64,000 nucleotides of DNA from Flavobacterium sp. Root186 (GCF_001428525.1 NZ_LMHW01000014.1:369001-433000), one strand, 5' to 3'. Counted from the first letter of the stretch, positions 16,417 through 26,700 are shown. Numbers and translations are program-made. The notes: a model not told the origin generated them from the sequence alone.

Positions 16417-18534
16417 ATGGCATCAGAAGAGAAAACACTCAATTTTATTGAACAAATCATAGAGGAAGATTTAAAATCAGGTCTTTCGCAAACTAAACTT
16501 CATTTTCGTTTTCCACCAGAACCAAATGGCTATTTACACATTGGACATGCAAGTTCTATTGCATTAAATTTTGGTTTAGGTATTGATTATCAGTCACCTG
16601 TAAATTTACGTTTTGATGATACAAACCCAGAAAAAGAAGAGCAGGAATTTGTTGATGCGATTAAAAAAGATGTAGAATGGCTGGGTTACAAATGGGCCGA
16701 AGAGCGTTATGCATCAGATTATTTTCAACAATTGTATGATTGGGCAGTTTTATTAATTAAAAAAGATAAAGCCTATGTTGATAGTCAGTCTTCTGAAGAT
16801 ATGGCCATTCAAAAAGGAACTCCTTCTACAACTGGAACCGATAGTCCGTATAGAAATCGTTCTGTTGAAGAAAATTTAGATTTATTCGAAAGAATGAAAA
16901 ATGGTGAATTTGAGGCTGGCACACATATACTTCGTGCAAAAATTGACATGAAATCAACAAACATGTTAATGCGAGATCCTATCATGTACAGAATTTTACA
17001 CAAGCATCACCATAGAACTGGAGATGATTGGAAAATTTATCCAATGTACGATTGGGCACATGGCCAAAGTGATTATTTAGAAGCGATTTCACATTCATTT
17101 TGTACACTTGAATTTTTGCCTCACCGTGAATTATATGATTGGTTTTTAGATCAGATTTTAGATGAAAATAAACTACGTCCTAAGCAAAGAGAATTTGCAA
17201 GACGTAACTTATCACATACCGTTGTTAGTAAAAGAAAATTACAGCAATTAGTTAAGGAAAAGCATGTAAACGGTTGGGATGATCCTAGAATGTCAACTAT
17301 TTCCGGGTTAAGAAGAAGAGGTTATACAGCTGCATCTTTACGTAATTTTGCTAATACCATTGGTATTGCAAAACGTGATAATTTGATCAATGTATCGGTT
17401 TTGGAATTTTGTATTCGTGAAGATTTGAACAAAATTGCACCTCGTGTAATGGCCGTTTTAGATCCGGTAAAATTGGTAATTATAAATTATCCTGAAGGAA
17501 AAGAAGAGTGGTTGGAAGCTGAAAATAATCAGGAAGATGAAAATGCCGGTTTCAGAAAAGTACCTTTTTCTCGTGAATTATACATTGAAAGAGAAGATTT
17601 TTTAGAAGAAGCCCCGGCTAAATTTTTCCGTTTGACTTTAGGAAAAGAAGTTCGTCTTAAAAATGCTTATATTATTAAAGGTGAATCTGTTATAAAAGAT
17701 GCTGAAGGTAATATTACAGAAATTCATGTAACGTATGATACTGATTCTTTAAGCGGAAGCGGGACAGAAGCAAGCCAAAGAAAAGTCTCTGGAACATTGC
17801 ATTGGGTTTCAATTCAACATGCTCTTGAAGCAGAAGTTCGTTTGTATGATCGTTTGTTTACAGATGAAGCTCCGGACAGTTATAAAGACAAAAATTTCTT
17901 AGATTTTGTAAATCCAAATTCATTAGAAATTGTAACCGGATATGTTGAACCAAGTTTGTCAACAGCTCAAAATGAAGACAAATTTCAGTTTCAACGTTTA
18001 GGTTATTTTACTGTTGATAAAGACTCAACTGCTTCAAAATTAGTATTTAACAAAACTGTTGGACTAAAAGATGCCTGGGAAGAAAAAGGTAAAAAAGAAG
18101 AAAACAGCATCAATAATTCTTTAAAAGAAATTAATAAATATTTTAAAGTTGAGACTAAACCGGAACGTATTGCAATTGAAAGTGCAATAGGGGAGAACAT
18201 TAAAAATGTTTCTAGTTTCTCACTTTTACAGAATTCGTTAAAGAAAAACATCAACAATAATAAAGCTTCGTTATTGTTTGCTCAGTTTATTTTGAAATAT
18301 TCAACTTGGAAATCTACTGATTTTGAAGAAGAAGATGTTAAAAAATTATATTCAATGTCTTTAAAGAGTGAATCAACTTATGTTAGATCAAAAGCACTTT
18401 TAAATTTAAGAGATATTGAAAATGAAAATTTTAAAAATCAGTTTGATGATGAAATTTTAAAATTATATTCAAATCCTCCAAAAAATGCATCGGAGAGAGA
18501 AATTGAAATTTTATCTGAAATGGTAAAAAAATAA
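16417..18534 (+). CDS. glnS: Glutaminyl-tRNA synthetase with C-terminal extension
   Basis: The first about 550 residues are a GlnRS that charges tRNA-Gln: RFPPEPNGYLHIGHAS with the HIGH motif at residues 41-44, NLRFDDTNPEKEEQEFV, YDWAHGQSDYLEAISHSFCTLEF, and VVSKRKLQQLV as the KMSKS-type loop, followed by the two beta-barrel anticodon domains ending LGYFTVDKDSTASKLVFN. The protein then runs on for about 150 further residues, mostly helical, giving 705 against about 555 in E. coli. The extension is not the Yqey-type domain as far as I can judge by eye. The gene is a single unit with its own promoter and terminator. Confidence 0.95.
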   Translation: MASEEKTLNFIEQIIEEDLKSGLSQTKLHFRFPPEPNGYLHIGHASSIALNFGLGIDYQSPVNLRFDDTNPEKEEQEFVDAIKKDVEWLGYKWAEERYASDYFQQLYDWAVLLIKKDKAYVDSQSSEDMAIQKGTPSTTGTDSPYRNRSVEENLDLFERMKNGEFEAGTHILRAKIDMKSTNMLMRDPIMYRILHKHHHRTGDDWKIYPMYDWAHGQSDYLEAISHSFCTLEFLPHRELYDWFLDQILDENKLRPKQREFARRNLSHTVVSKRKLQQLVKEKHVNGWDDPRMSTISGLRRRGYTAASLRNFANTIGIAKRDNLINVSVLEFCIREDLNKIAPRVMAVLDPVKLVIINYPEGKEEWLEAENNQEDENAGFRKVPFSRELYIEREDFLEEAPAKFFRLTLGKEVRLKNAYIIKGESVIKDAEGNITEIHVTYDTDSLSGSGTEASQRKVSGTLHWVSIQHALEAEVRLYDRLFTDEAPDSYKDKNFLDFVNPNSLEIVTGYVEPSLSTAQNEDKFQFQRLGYFTVDKDSTASKLVFNKTVGLKDAWEEKGKKEENSINNSLKEINKYFKVETKPERIAIESAIGENIKNVSSFSLLQNSLKKNINNNKASLLFAQFILKYSTWKSTDFEEEDVKKLYSMSLKSESTYVRSKALLNLRDIENENFKNQFDDEILKLYSNPPKNASEREIEILSEMVKK

Positions 18535-18554
18535 AAATAATTAGAATCTATTGT

Positions 18555-18580
18555 AAGCGCTTTTTATAAGCGCTTTTTTT
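18555..18580 (+). terminator. glnS terminator
   Basis: AAGCGC and GCGCTT pair around a 9-base loop and are followed by a T run. Confidence 0.7.
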
Positions 18581-19363
18581 ATTATTTATATTTTCTATTA
18601 GAATTAAAACTTTTATAAATAATTTAAATTAAAAGTGACTTTCATAAATTAATTTTAAGACAATTTTTAATTTTCTCCATCTCTTGAATCCTTTTTTTTG
18701 AAATCCTTTTTTAAAACTCTTTATTTTAAGTTTCGTCTTTTTTTGTCAATTTTTGGTTTTTCACTTCATAAAAATGGAAAATGAACCAATTTTTATTTAT
18801 TAAAATAATTTATTAAATTTTTAATATTATTAATTTTAATTATTATTTATAAAATCTATTTATATATTAAAAATAATAGTTTTTATAGATTAATTTCAAC
18901 CTTCATAAATTGATTTTAAGGTAATATTTAATTTAAGTCGACACATAACTCGTTTTTTGAATTATTGTTTATTTATGGCTTTAATTTAAAGTTTCACCGT
19001 TATTTTTGTCAGTTTAACGGGTTATTAACATACAATTGTTTATAAAGTTGCTATTTTTATCTCAATACCAAAAGTCAGAAATGATTTTATAAAATTGATA
19101 TTTCCAATTAGATTCTAAGTTGAATTTTTTGAAAACAAAAGACAATGCTTTTTGTTTTTAAGATTATTTCTAATTTGAATTCTTGAAACGACAAATTTTA
19201 TGTTCTAATTTTATTATGAAGTTGTTTTGATAATATTTCGCGTAAAAGGTATTTTTCAAATTTCTTCATAATTATAAAATTTCCATAGCATTAGTTTTAG
19301 GTTATTATTGTTTTATAATTCCATCTGACAAATTTTAATTATAAAAACTTAAATCCAATTATC
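18581..19363. other. 780-bp AT-rich gap with an imperfect duplicated segment
   Basis: No gene or RNA was recognised. Two related stretches start at about 18649 and 18902 (TTCATAAATTAATTTTAAG versus TTCATAAATTGATTTTAAG) and stay alignable for roughly 120 bases, including a TTTTTTGAA and a TTTTTGTCA block. They look like an old tandem duplication about 253 bases apart. Confidence 0.45.
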
Positions 19364-19843
19364 ATGAAAATTTTATATTTTACGCTAATGATGTTATTTG
19401 CAAATATTGCAATTTCTCAAACTCATCAAATTACAAAACACAACGGTGAACAACTTGATGTCAATTTTATTAAAAACGAAAATGGTTTAATTTATTATTC
19501 ATTGAACGGAAGTTCTGAAGAAATTAAAATTAGCAAATATGCTGTTTCATCAATTACAAATAAGCAGACAAAACAAACTCAAAAAATTTCGGATAAAATA
19601 ATAGTTGATTCAAAAGACGATTACAAAATGGTAACTGTTCTTCCTCAGGAAAAGACAATAGGACTGAAGCAGGCCGCTAGTTTTACCGGAGTCTCGACAA
19701 GGACAAAAGGAGAACCGCCAATTGCAAATCAAAAGCAGACTGCCATGAGAATCAAAACTAAGTCAGCTTCAAATGGTTATCCTTTTGTAAGTATTATTGA
19801 AAAAGCTGATGGAAAATATGAAGCAGTTGCTTACGTGTATTAA
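19364..19843 (+). CDS. Secreted hypothetical protein
   Basis: The 159-residue product starts with a signal peptide (MKILYFTLMMLFANIAISQ) and continues HQITKHNGEQLDVNFIKNENGLIYYSL, a small beta-rich region that resembles the N-terminal parts of other Bacteroidetes secreted proteins that describe how a cell-surface value is set, but I do not recognise a named family. The second half is basic and low in cysteine. It stands alone after a long gap and 81 bases before ytxH. No lipobox is present, so a periplasmic or secreted product is expected. Confidence 0.65.
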   Translation: MKILYFTLMMLFANIAISQTHQITKHNGEQLDVNFIKNENGLIYYSLNGSSEEIKISKYAVSSITNKQTKQTQKISDKIIVDSKDDYKMVTVLPQEKTIGLKQAASFTGVSTRTKGEPPIANQKQTAMRIKTKSASNGYPFVSIIEKADGKYEAVAYVY

Positions 19844-19924
19844 TTTTATTGTTAAATTTTAGATTAAAAAGTTTAGCGTTTTAAAAAAGAAGTATCTTTA
19901 TTAATCACTTTAAATATAAATATC

Positions 19925-20251
19925 ATGTCAAATAATTCAAATACAATTGCAGCAATTATAGCTGGGGCTGCAGTAGGAGCAGCGATCGGAATTTTATTTG
20001 CTCCAGATAAAGGATCAAAAACGAGAGCTAAAATTAAAGAAGGAATTGATGATGCAAAACACAATTTGCAGGATTCTTTTCAGGCAAGTTCTGAAGTGCT
20101 TCGTGAAAAATTCACAGGTGCAACACAAAATCTTGATGGAACTTTAAATGATTTACTTTCAAATGTAAGCCATAAAACAGAAGAAGTAATTACTTTTTTA
20201 GAATCTAAATTGGCTGATTTAAAAGCACAAAACGCTAAACTTCAAAAATAA
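19925..20251 (+). CDS. YtxH domain protein
   Basis: The 108-residue product has the YtxH signature: a glycine/alanine-rich membrane segment (TIAAIIAGAAVGAAIGILFAP) followed by DKGSKTRAKIKEGIDDAKHN and a long amphipathic helix to the C-terminus. YtxH proteins are small membrane proteins linked with general stress in other bacteria; a stress role here is inference. It is first of a three-gene cluster (ytxH, holin-like, small protein), with a strong hairpin after it that may lower expression of the next genes. Confidence 0.85.
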   Translation: MSNNSNTIAAIIAGAAVGAAIGILFAPDKGSKTRAKIKEGIDDAKHNLQDSFQASSEVLREKFTGATQNLDGTLNDLLSNVSHKTEEVITFLESKLADLKAQNAKLQK

Positions 20252-20263
20252 TAATTATTAAAG

Positions 20264-20308
20264 AAGCACATAATTGTCTTATTTTTATAAGACAGTTTTG
20301 TGCTTTTT
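20264..20308 (+). terminator. Hairpin between ytxH and the holin-like gene
   Basis: A long stem (AGCACA-TAATTGTCTTA with TAAGACA-GTTTTGTGCT) ends in a T run. It may end the ytxH transcript or act as an attenuator, as the next ATG is only about 20 bases on. Confidence 0.7.
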
Positions 20309-20326
20309 CATTTTAAAAAACTTATT

Positions 20327-20677
20327 ATGGCTTTTGAAGAGTTAAAAGAAAATACCGAAAAAATTCAGGATCAGACTAAAATTTACATAGACAGTCATTT
20401 AGCTTACTACAAACTTTGGGGGTTTAAAGTAGCGATGAAATCCACAACTTTAATTTTCAAATTTACTTTGATATTATTGTGTTTTAGTATGGTGTTGCTT
20501 TTTGGATCTTTTGCAGCAGCTTATGCTTTTGGAGATTTATTCGGAAGCAATGCTTTGGGATTTTTAGCGGTAGGTGGGATCTATCTTTTATTTACCATTT
20601 TACTTTTCTTTATAAAAGATAAGATTGTAGAAGGTCCTATTTTAGAGAAGTTTTCAGAAATATTTTTTAATGATTAA
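20327..20677 (+). CDS. Phage-holin-family-like membrane protein
   Basis: From the ATG at 20327 the product is 116 residues: MAFEELKENTEKIQDQTKIYI, then a region with two membrane helices (LIFKFTLILLCFSMVLLFG and GFLAVGGIYLLFTILLFFI) and a charged tail. This fits the bacterial holin-superfamily (PF07332-like) proteins that often sit with YtxH genes. It is not evidence of a prophage; no other phage genes are nearby. An upstream in-frame start at 20300 would lie inside the terminator hairpin and is rejected. Confidence 0.65.
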   Translation: MAFEELKENTEKIQDQTKIYIDSHLAYYKLWGFKVAMKSTTLIFKFTLILLCFSMVLLFGSFAAAYAFGDLFGSNALGFLAVGGIYLLFTILLFFIKDKIVEGPILEKFSEIFFND

Positions 20678-20682
20678 GATTT

Positions 20683-20937
20683 ATGGAAAAGAAAAAATAC
20701 TCCTCTTATGCTGAAATCGACAGAGATTTAGAAATTCTAAAACTGGAAAAAGATATTAATTATCAAAAATTAGTTTTGAGTTTTCAGAGAACTAAAGAAA
20801 ACATAACACCACAAAATATTGTAAACGGATTCGTTTCATCTTATACAGATTACTTTAAAAATTCGTATCCGCAAATTTTGCAATCTATTTTACCTTATGT
20901 AATTGGTTGGTTTATAAATAAAAAAAGAGGCAGTTAA
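20683..20937 (+). CDS. Small conserved protein (DUF6327-like)
   Basis: The 84-residue product (MEKKKYSSYAEIDRDLEILK, LEKDINYQKLVLSFQRTKEN, ending ILPYVIGWFINKKRGS) resembles a small flavobacterial family that I recall as DUF6327; the name is from memory. It has a charged helical first half and a short hydrophobic C-terminal helix, so it may sit at the membrane. It starts 5 bases after the holin-like gene and is thus the third gene of the cluster. Its stop codon lies in the loop of the following terminator. Confidence 0.65.
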   Translation: MEKKKYSSYAEIDRDLEILKLEKDINYQKLVLSFQRTKENITPQNIVNGFVSSYTDYFKNSYPQILQSILPYVIGWFINKKRGS

Positions 20938-20948
20938 GCCTCTTTTTT
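20923..20948. terminator. Bidirectional terminator between the small gene and the SPFH gene
   Basis: AAAAGAGGC and GCCTCTTTT pair around AGTTAA (which includes the TAA stop at 20935-20937). Both strands carry a T run. Confidence 0.85.
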
Positions 20949-20957
20949 ATTTTCAAA

Positions 20958-21941
20958 TTATGATTGAACTTCTGGTTGAATGTCATCTTCATACCCAGAT
21001 TGTGGCTGAATTGGTTTTGGTTTTTCCACTTTTTTATTGTGTTTTTTCATCATTTCACCAACCTGGTTTGATGCTGAAAATGAAGCAACCATGTTATTCA
21101 ACATGTCACTTCCAGCTTGAGGAGAATTCGGTAACAAAATTAAATTAGAATTGGCATCCGCTCCAATTGCTTGTAAAGTATCATAATGTTGTGTAACGAC
21201 AATTAGGGCAGAAGCTTCCTGAGAATTAATTCCAACATTGTTTAAAACTTCAACACTTTCTACAAGACCTCTTGCAATTTCACGACGCTGATCTGCAATA
21301 CCCTGACCTTGTAAACGTTTACTTTCAGCTTCAGCTTTTGCTTTTGCAACGATTCTGATTCTTGAACTTTCCGCTTCAAATTCTGCAGCCGTTTTTTCTC
21401 TATCGGCAGCGTTGATTCTGTTCATTGCATTTTTAACCTGAATGTCCGGATCAATATCGGTTACCAAAGTATTAATAATATCATAACCGTAAGTAGTCAT
21501 TGCTTCATTCAATTCTCTTTTTACTGCAATGGCGATATCATCTTTTCTTTCAAAAACATCATCCAATTTTAATTTTGGAACTTCAGCACGAACCACATCA
21601 AATACATAAGCCGTAATCTGATCGTGTGGATATTCTAGTTTATAAAAAGCATCATATACTTTTTCCTGAATAACTTTAAACTGAACCGAAACTTTCATTT
21701 TGATAAAAACGTTGTCTTTCGTTTTGGTTTCAATGATAACATCCAACTGTTGAATTTTAAGATTTACACGTCCGGCAATTCTGTCAACAATAGGAATTTT
21801 AAGTTGTAAACCTGAATTTCTAACGCTTAAAAATTTACCAAATCTTTCGATTACAACAGACGATTGTTGTTTCACAGTAAAAAATGAAGACATGAAAATG
21901 AAAAATCCGAAGACTAAAAGGATAATTAATGCTGTGTTCAT
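20958..21941 (-). CDS. SPFH/Band 7 (stomatin-like) membrane protein
   Basis: The 327-residue product has an N-terminal membrane helix (ALIILLVFGFFIFMSSFF), the SPFH domain (VKQQSSVVIERFGKF, LKIPIVDRIAGRVNLKIQ, YELP-like TDIDPDIQVKNAMN) and the Ala/Glu-rich coiled coil starting AADREKTAAEFEAE. Proteins of this kind form large rings at the membrane and often work with FtsH or NfeD-type partners; no partner gene is adjacent. The C-terminus (KKVEKPKPIQPQSGYEDD) is a flexible tail. It forms a single-gene unit downstream of gltX on the same strand but separated from it by a terminator. Confidence 0.9.
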   Translation of the reverse strand: MNTALIILLVFGFFIFMSSFFTVKQQSSVVIERFGKFLSVRNSGLQLKIPIVDRIAGRVNLKIQQLDVIIETKTKDNVFIKMKVSVQFKVIQEKVYDAFYKLEYPHDQITAYVFDVVRAEVPKLKLDDVFERKDDIAIAVKRELNEAMTTYGYDIINTLVTDIDPDIQVKNAMNRINAADREKTAAEFEAESSRIRIVAKAKAEAESKRLQGQGIADQRREIARGLVESVEVLNNVGINSQEASALIVVTQHYDTLQAIGADANSNLILLPNSPQAGSDMLNNMVASFSASNQVGEMMKKHNKKVEKPKPIQPQSGYEDDIQPEVQS

Positions 21942-22011
21942 GGTGATATAGTTTAGTTTTTATGATTGGGTAAATTACGAATATTCTTCCAATTTCAATT
22001 TTTTAAACATT

Positions 22012-22053
22012 AAAAAAACGCTAAGAACATTTTATAGATGTTTCTTAGCGTTT
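22012..22053 (-). terminator. gltX terminator
   Basis: On the minus strand the arms AAACGCTAAGAA and TTCTTAGCGTTT form a long stem followed by seven T. Confidence 0.85.
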
Positions 22054-22074
22054 AATATTTTTTAAAAAAATATC

Positions 22075-23580
22075 CTATAATGTATTTATCGCTTTCTGAA
22101 TTCTCGAAATAGTTTCTTCTTTTCCAATGATTTCAACAATGTCAAATAGGTGAGGACCTTTCAAGGCTCCAACCAAACTTAGACGGAAAGGTTGCATAAC
22201 TTTTCCCATTCCAATTTCATTTTTAGTTAACCAATCTTTTACGATTGCTTCGATATTTGCTGAATCAAAACCATCAATATATTCCAGAGTTGAAATCAAT
22301 TCCTGCATTAAAGCTGGAGTTTCTTCCTTCCAGTTTTTACTTGCTTTTTCATCATATGATGTTGGAGCTTGGAAAAAGAAATCAGTCAAATCCCAAAATT
22401 CAGAAACGAAATGTGCTCTTTCTTTAATCAAAGAAACGATTCTTGTAACGTCGTATTTAGAAATATCAACACCTTTTTCAACTAAAATAGGAGAGAAGCT
22501 CTTCGCTAAATCTGCATCATTTTGTTTGATTAAATATTGATGATTGAACCATTTGTTCTTTTCAGGATCAAATTTTGCTCCCGCTTTATGTACTCGGTTT
22601 AAGTCAAAAGCTTTAACTAATTCTTCTAAAGAATATAATTCTTTCTCTGTTCCGTCATTCCAACCTAAAAGAGCAAGGAAGTTCACAACCGCTTCCGGGA
22701 AAAATCCTTTCTCTCTGTAACCAGATGAAATCCCTTCTTCCGTTTTCCACTCAAGTGGAAACACAGGAAATCCTAATTTGTCGCCATCTCTTTTTGATAA
22801 TTTTCCGTTTCCAACCGGTTTTAAAATCAAAGGTAAATGTGCAAACTCTGGAGCATCCCAACCAAAAGCTCTGTATAATAAAACGTGAATAGGCATCGAT
22901 GGCAGCCATTCTTCTCCACGAATTACATGTGAAGTTTCCATTAAATGATCATCAACAATGTTGGCCAAATGATAAGTTGGCATACCATCACTTTTGAATA
23001 AAACTTTATCGTCAAGTAGATTGGTTTCAAATTTTACGTCACCACGAATGATGTCTTTCAAATGTAAAGTTTCATCAACCGGAGTTTTAAAACGGATCAC
23101 ATAATGCTCTCCATTTGCAATTCTTTTAGCAGTTTCTTCGGCAGAAATTACTAACGAAGTATCTAATTTTTCACGATTATGATGGTTGTAAATAAATGTT
23201 TTTCCTTCAGCTTCGTGTTGTTTTCTATGTGCATCAAGAGCTTCCGGAGTATCAAAAGCATAATATGCCCAACCCGAATTGATCAATTGATCTGCATATG
23301 ATTGATATAAATCTTTGCGATCACTTTGTCTGTACGGACCAAATTTTTCATTTTTACCAACGGTTTCTTCAGGAGCAATTCCCAACCATTCCAGTGCTTC
23401 CATAATATAAGCTTCCGCACCAGGAACAAAACGAGTCTGATCTGTATCTTCAATTCTTAAGTAGAAAACACCGTTATTTTTTTTGGCAAATAAATAATTA
23501 AATAGGGCAGTACGAACTCCGCCAATATGTAATGGTCCAGTCGGACTTGGTGCAAAACGCACGCGAACTTGCTTTGACAT
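22075..23580 (-). CDS. gltX: Glutamyl-tRNA synthetase
   Basis: The 501-residue protein is a bacterial GluRS: RFAPSPTGPLHIGGVRTAL with HIGG at residues 18-21, YLRIEDTDQTR, a zinc-region-free YYAFDTPEALDAHR segment, and the KLSKRDG (KMSKS-type) loop near residue 265, followed by the helical anticodon-binding domain. It makes Glu-tRNA-Glu. Since a true GlnRS is encoded at 16.4 kb, it is probably a discriminating enzyme. A promoter (TTG, 17-base spacer, TATCTTTG) is present just upstream, inside an inverted repeat. Confidence 0.96.
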   Translation of the reverse strand: MSKQVRVRFAPSPTGPLHIGGVRTALFNYLFAKKNNGVFYLRIEDTDQTRFVPGAEAYIMEALEWLGIAPEETVGKNEKFGPYRQSDRKDLYQSYADQLINSGWAYYAFDTPEALDAHRKQHEAEGKTFIYNHHNREKLDTSLVISAEETAKRIANGEHYVIRFKTPVDETLHLKDIIRGDVKFETNLLDDKVLFKSDGMPTYHLANIVDDHLMETSHVIRGEEWLPSMPIHVLLYRAFGWDAPEFAHLPLILKPVGNGKLSKRDGDKLGFPVFPLEWKTEEGISSGYREKGFFPEAVVNFLALLGWNDGTEKELYSLEELVKAFDLNRVHKAGAKFDPEKNKWFNHQYLIKQNDADLAKSFSPILVEKGVDISKYDVTRIVSLIKERAHFVSEFWDLTDFFFQAPTSYDEKASKNWKEETPALMQELISTLEYIDGFDSANIEAIVKDWLTKNEIGMGKVMQPFRLSLVGALKGPHLFDIVEIIGKEETISRIQKAINTL

Positions 23581-23597
23581 TTGTTTAAATTTTGATG

Positions 23598-23625
23598 CAA
23601 AGATACAACATTAGTCAAAAGTCAA
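23598..23625 (-). promoter_or_regulatory. gltX promoter
   Basis: On the minus strand TTG (23625-23623), a 17-base spacer and TATCTTTG (23605-23598) make a full Bacteroidetes promoter, ending 17 bases before the gltX ATG. Confidence 0.65.
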
Positions 23626-23690
23626 AAGTCGAAAGTCTGAAAGGTTTTTTCGGTTACGTAAAGAACTTTTGACTTTCGACTTTTGACTTT
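23618..23690. repeat. Inverted repeat in the gltX/DUF4175 divergent gap
   Basis: Arms 23618-23637 and 23671-23690 are perfect 20-bp complements built from the words AAAAGTC and GAAAGTC. The -33 element of the gltX promoter lies in the left arm. Confidence 0.75.
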
Positions 23691-23746
23691 CAGACTTATC
23701 GTTATAATTACTACTTTTATAGGTTATAATTAAAAGAGATTTTATT

Positions 23747-26700
23747 TTGAAAACATCATCTGCAATATATCAGAAGTTAGAAGGATTTATAAAGAAATAT
23801 TATATGAATGAATTGATAAAAGGAGCACTTCTTTTTATTGGATTTGGACTTTTGTATTTCTTGTTTACGCTTTTTATAGAGTATTTTCTTTGGCTTAAAC
23901 CAGCAGGAAGAACACTTTTATTCTGGATATTTATTGCAGTAGAAGTTTTTCTATTATTTCGTTTTATCTTATTTCCAATTTTCAAGCTGTTCAAACTTCA
24001 AAAAGGAATTGATTATAATCAGGCTTCGGCTATTATTGGAAATCATTTTACAGAAGTAAGTGATAAACTAACGAACTTTTTACAGCTTTCTTCAAACGAG
24101 AATTCAGCAGTAAGTTCAGAATTAATGCTGGCTTCGATCGAGCAAAAAGCAAATTCATTGCAGCCAATTCCGTTTGGAAATGCCATCAATTATAAATCAA
24201 ATAAAAAGTATTTGCCTTTAGCTTTGATTCCTATTTTGTTTTTTGCAGTCTTTTTTGTTTCTGGAAACAGTAATATAATTTCGCAGAGTTTTAATAGAGT
24301 AGTACATTTTAATGCTTCGTTTTTACCGCCGGCTCCTTTCAAATTTGTGGTTTTAAATGATAAACTTCAAACAGAACAGAACAAAGATTTTATTGTAAAA
24401 GTAGAAACAGAAGGAAACGTTGTACCGGAAAATGTGATGATCCATATTGGTAACGAAAGCTATTTTATGGAATCTTCGCAAACCGGAAAGTTTGAATTTA
24501 AGATTGAAAAACCAACAACAGATATTCAGTTTTCTTTTGAAGGAAATTCAGTTTCATCAAACGAATATGAATTAAAAGTTATTACAGTTCCATCAATTGC
24601 CAACTTCGAAATGGTTTTGAATTTTCCATCTTACCTAAAAAAGAAATCAGAAACCATTCAGGGAACAGGAAATGCAATCGTACCAGAAGGAACAGTTGTA
24701 ACCTGGAAAATGAAAACGCAGTCAACTCAAGAGGTAGTTTGGAAAGATGAAAACTCAATTTTGAAGTTTAATAAGGCCGAAAACGAGTTTAAATTAGCTA
24801 AAAATATTAATCAAAATACAGAATATCAAATTCTTACTTCGAATAATAAGGTTAAAAACTACGAGAAATTAGACTATCAGCTGTCAGTTATCAAAGATCA
24901 GCATCCAACCATTACTGTTTTACCAGCTCCGGATAGTTTAAAATTAGATAAGAATTATGTTTTAGGAAGACTGGGTGATGACTATGGTTTATCAAAATTA
25001 CAAGTAGTTTATTACGAACATGGCAAACCACAAACTGCTAAACGCGGAACCATTCCTGTAAAGCAAGCAGTATTCGATCAGTTCGTTTTTAACTTTCCAA
25101 GTAATCTTGCAGTTGAAGAAGGAGTATCATATGAATACTATTTTGAGGTTTTTGATAACGATGCATTGCACGGATTTAAGAGTACAAAATCTTCTACATT
25201 TTCAGATCGTGTTTCTACTACAGATGAAATTCATGATGCAGAATTGCAACAGCAAAATGCCAACATTAATAGTTTATCGAAATCATTAAAGAATCAGGAA
25301 AAACAATTTTCTGAAATGGATAAACTAAAAAATACCGGAAAAGAAAAAGATAATTTAGAGTTTAAAGATCAGCAAAAAGTTAATGATTTTATCAAACGTC
25401 AAAAGCAGCAAGACGAAATGATGAAGCAGTTTGCTGAAAAAATGAACAAGAATTTAGATAAATTTAATACAGATAAGAAAGATAAAACGGCTGAAGATTT
25501 ACAAAAGCGTTTAGATAATGCAGAGAAAGATTTAGAGAAGAATCAGAAATTGATGGATGAACTAAAGAACTTAAATGATAAATTAAACAGCGAAGAGTTG
25601 TTTGATAAGATGGAAAAGTTCAAACAAATCAGTAAAAACCAATCTCGTAATTTAGAACAATTAGTTGAATTAACGAAACGTTTTTATGTAGAAAAGAAAG
25701 CAGAGCAAGTTGCAGAAAAGCTAAATAAGTTAGCAGAAAAACAAGAACAGCTTTCTAATAAAGATGCTGAAAACACAAAAGAGAAACAAGACGATATCAA
25801 TAAATCATTTGATAAAATCCAGGAAGATCTTAAAGATTTGAAAGATGAAAACAATAGTTTAAAATCTCCTTTGGATATCCCTAAAGATGCTTCAAAAGAA
25901 AAAGATGTAGAGAATGATTTGAACAAAGCTTCAGAAGAATTAAATAAAAAGAATACTTCTTCGGCTAAGCCAAAACAAAAAAGTGCTTCTAAGAAAATGA
26001 AGTCTATGGCTGAGCAAATGAGTTCAAGTATGGAAGGTGGAGAACAAGAACAATTAGAAGAAGACGTTGCGATGCTTCGTCAGATTCTGGATAACCTTTT
26101 GGCATTTTCATTGTCTCAGGAAGATGTGATGAAACAATTTAAATCGATGAAATTAGGTTCTTCTGCATACACCAAGAACATAAAAATTCAGCAAAATTTA
26201 AAACAACAGTTCCGTCATGTCGATGATAGTTTGTTTGCAATGTCTCTTAGAAATCCAAAAATTGCAGAAGACGTAACCAAAGAAATTGGCAACGTACAAT
26301 ATAATATGGATAAAGCGATTGAAGTTTTGACCGATGTACAAATCCCAAAAGGAGTTTCACATCAGCAATATGCCGTTTCATCTGCAAATAAATTGGCCGA
26401 TTTTTTAAGTGATCTTTTAAATAATATGCAGATGCAAATGTCTAAACCGGGAATGGGAAAACCAAAACAAGGAGATGGACAAGGAATGCAACTTCCAGAT
26501 ATTATTCAAAAGCAAAAAGGCTTGGCTGATAAAATGAAAGAAGGAATGAAGTCTGGAGACAAACCAGGAAGTGGTCAGCAAGGAAAAAGCGGTGAAGGAA
26601 AACAAGGGCAAGGTCAGGGTAAAGAAAGCGGACAAGGAAAAGATGGCCAAGGAAAAGACGGAAAGAATGGTCAGGGTAAAAATGGACAAGGTGGAAAAGA

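Noticed and set aside
20327..20677. Prophage remnant suggested by the holin-like gene
   Set aside because: No lysin, capsid, tail or integrase gene is near; holin-superfamily proteins next to YtxH are ordinary chromosomal genes.
22075..23580. Non-discriminating GluRS with indirect Gln-tRNA synthesis
   Set aside because: A complete GlnRS gene is present at 16417-18534, so the direct route is available; no gatCAB genes were seen here.
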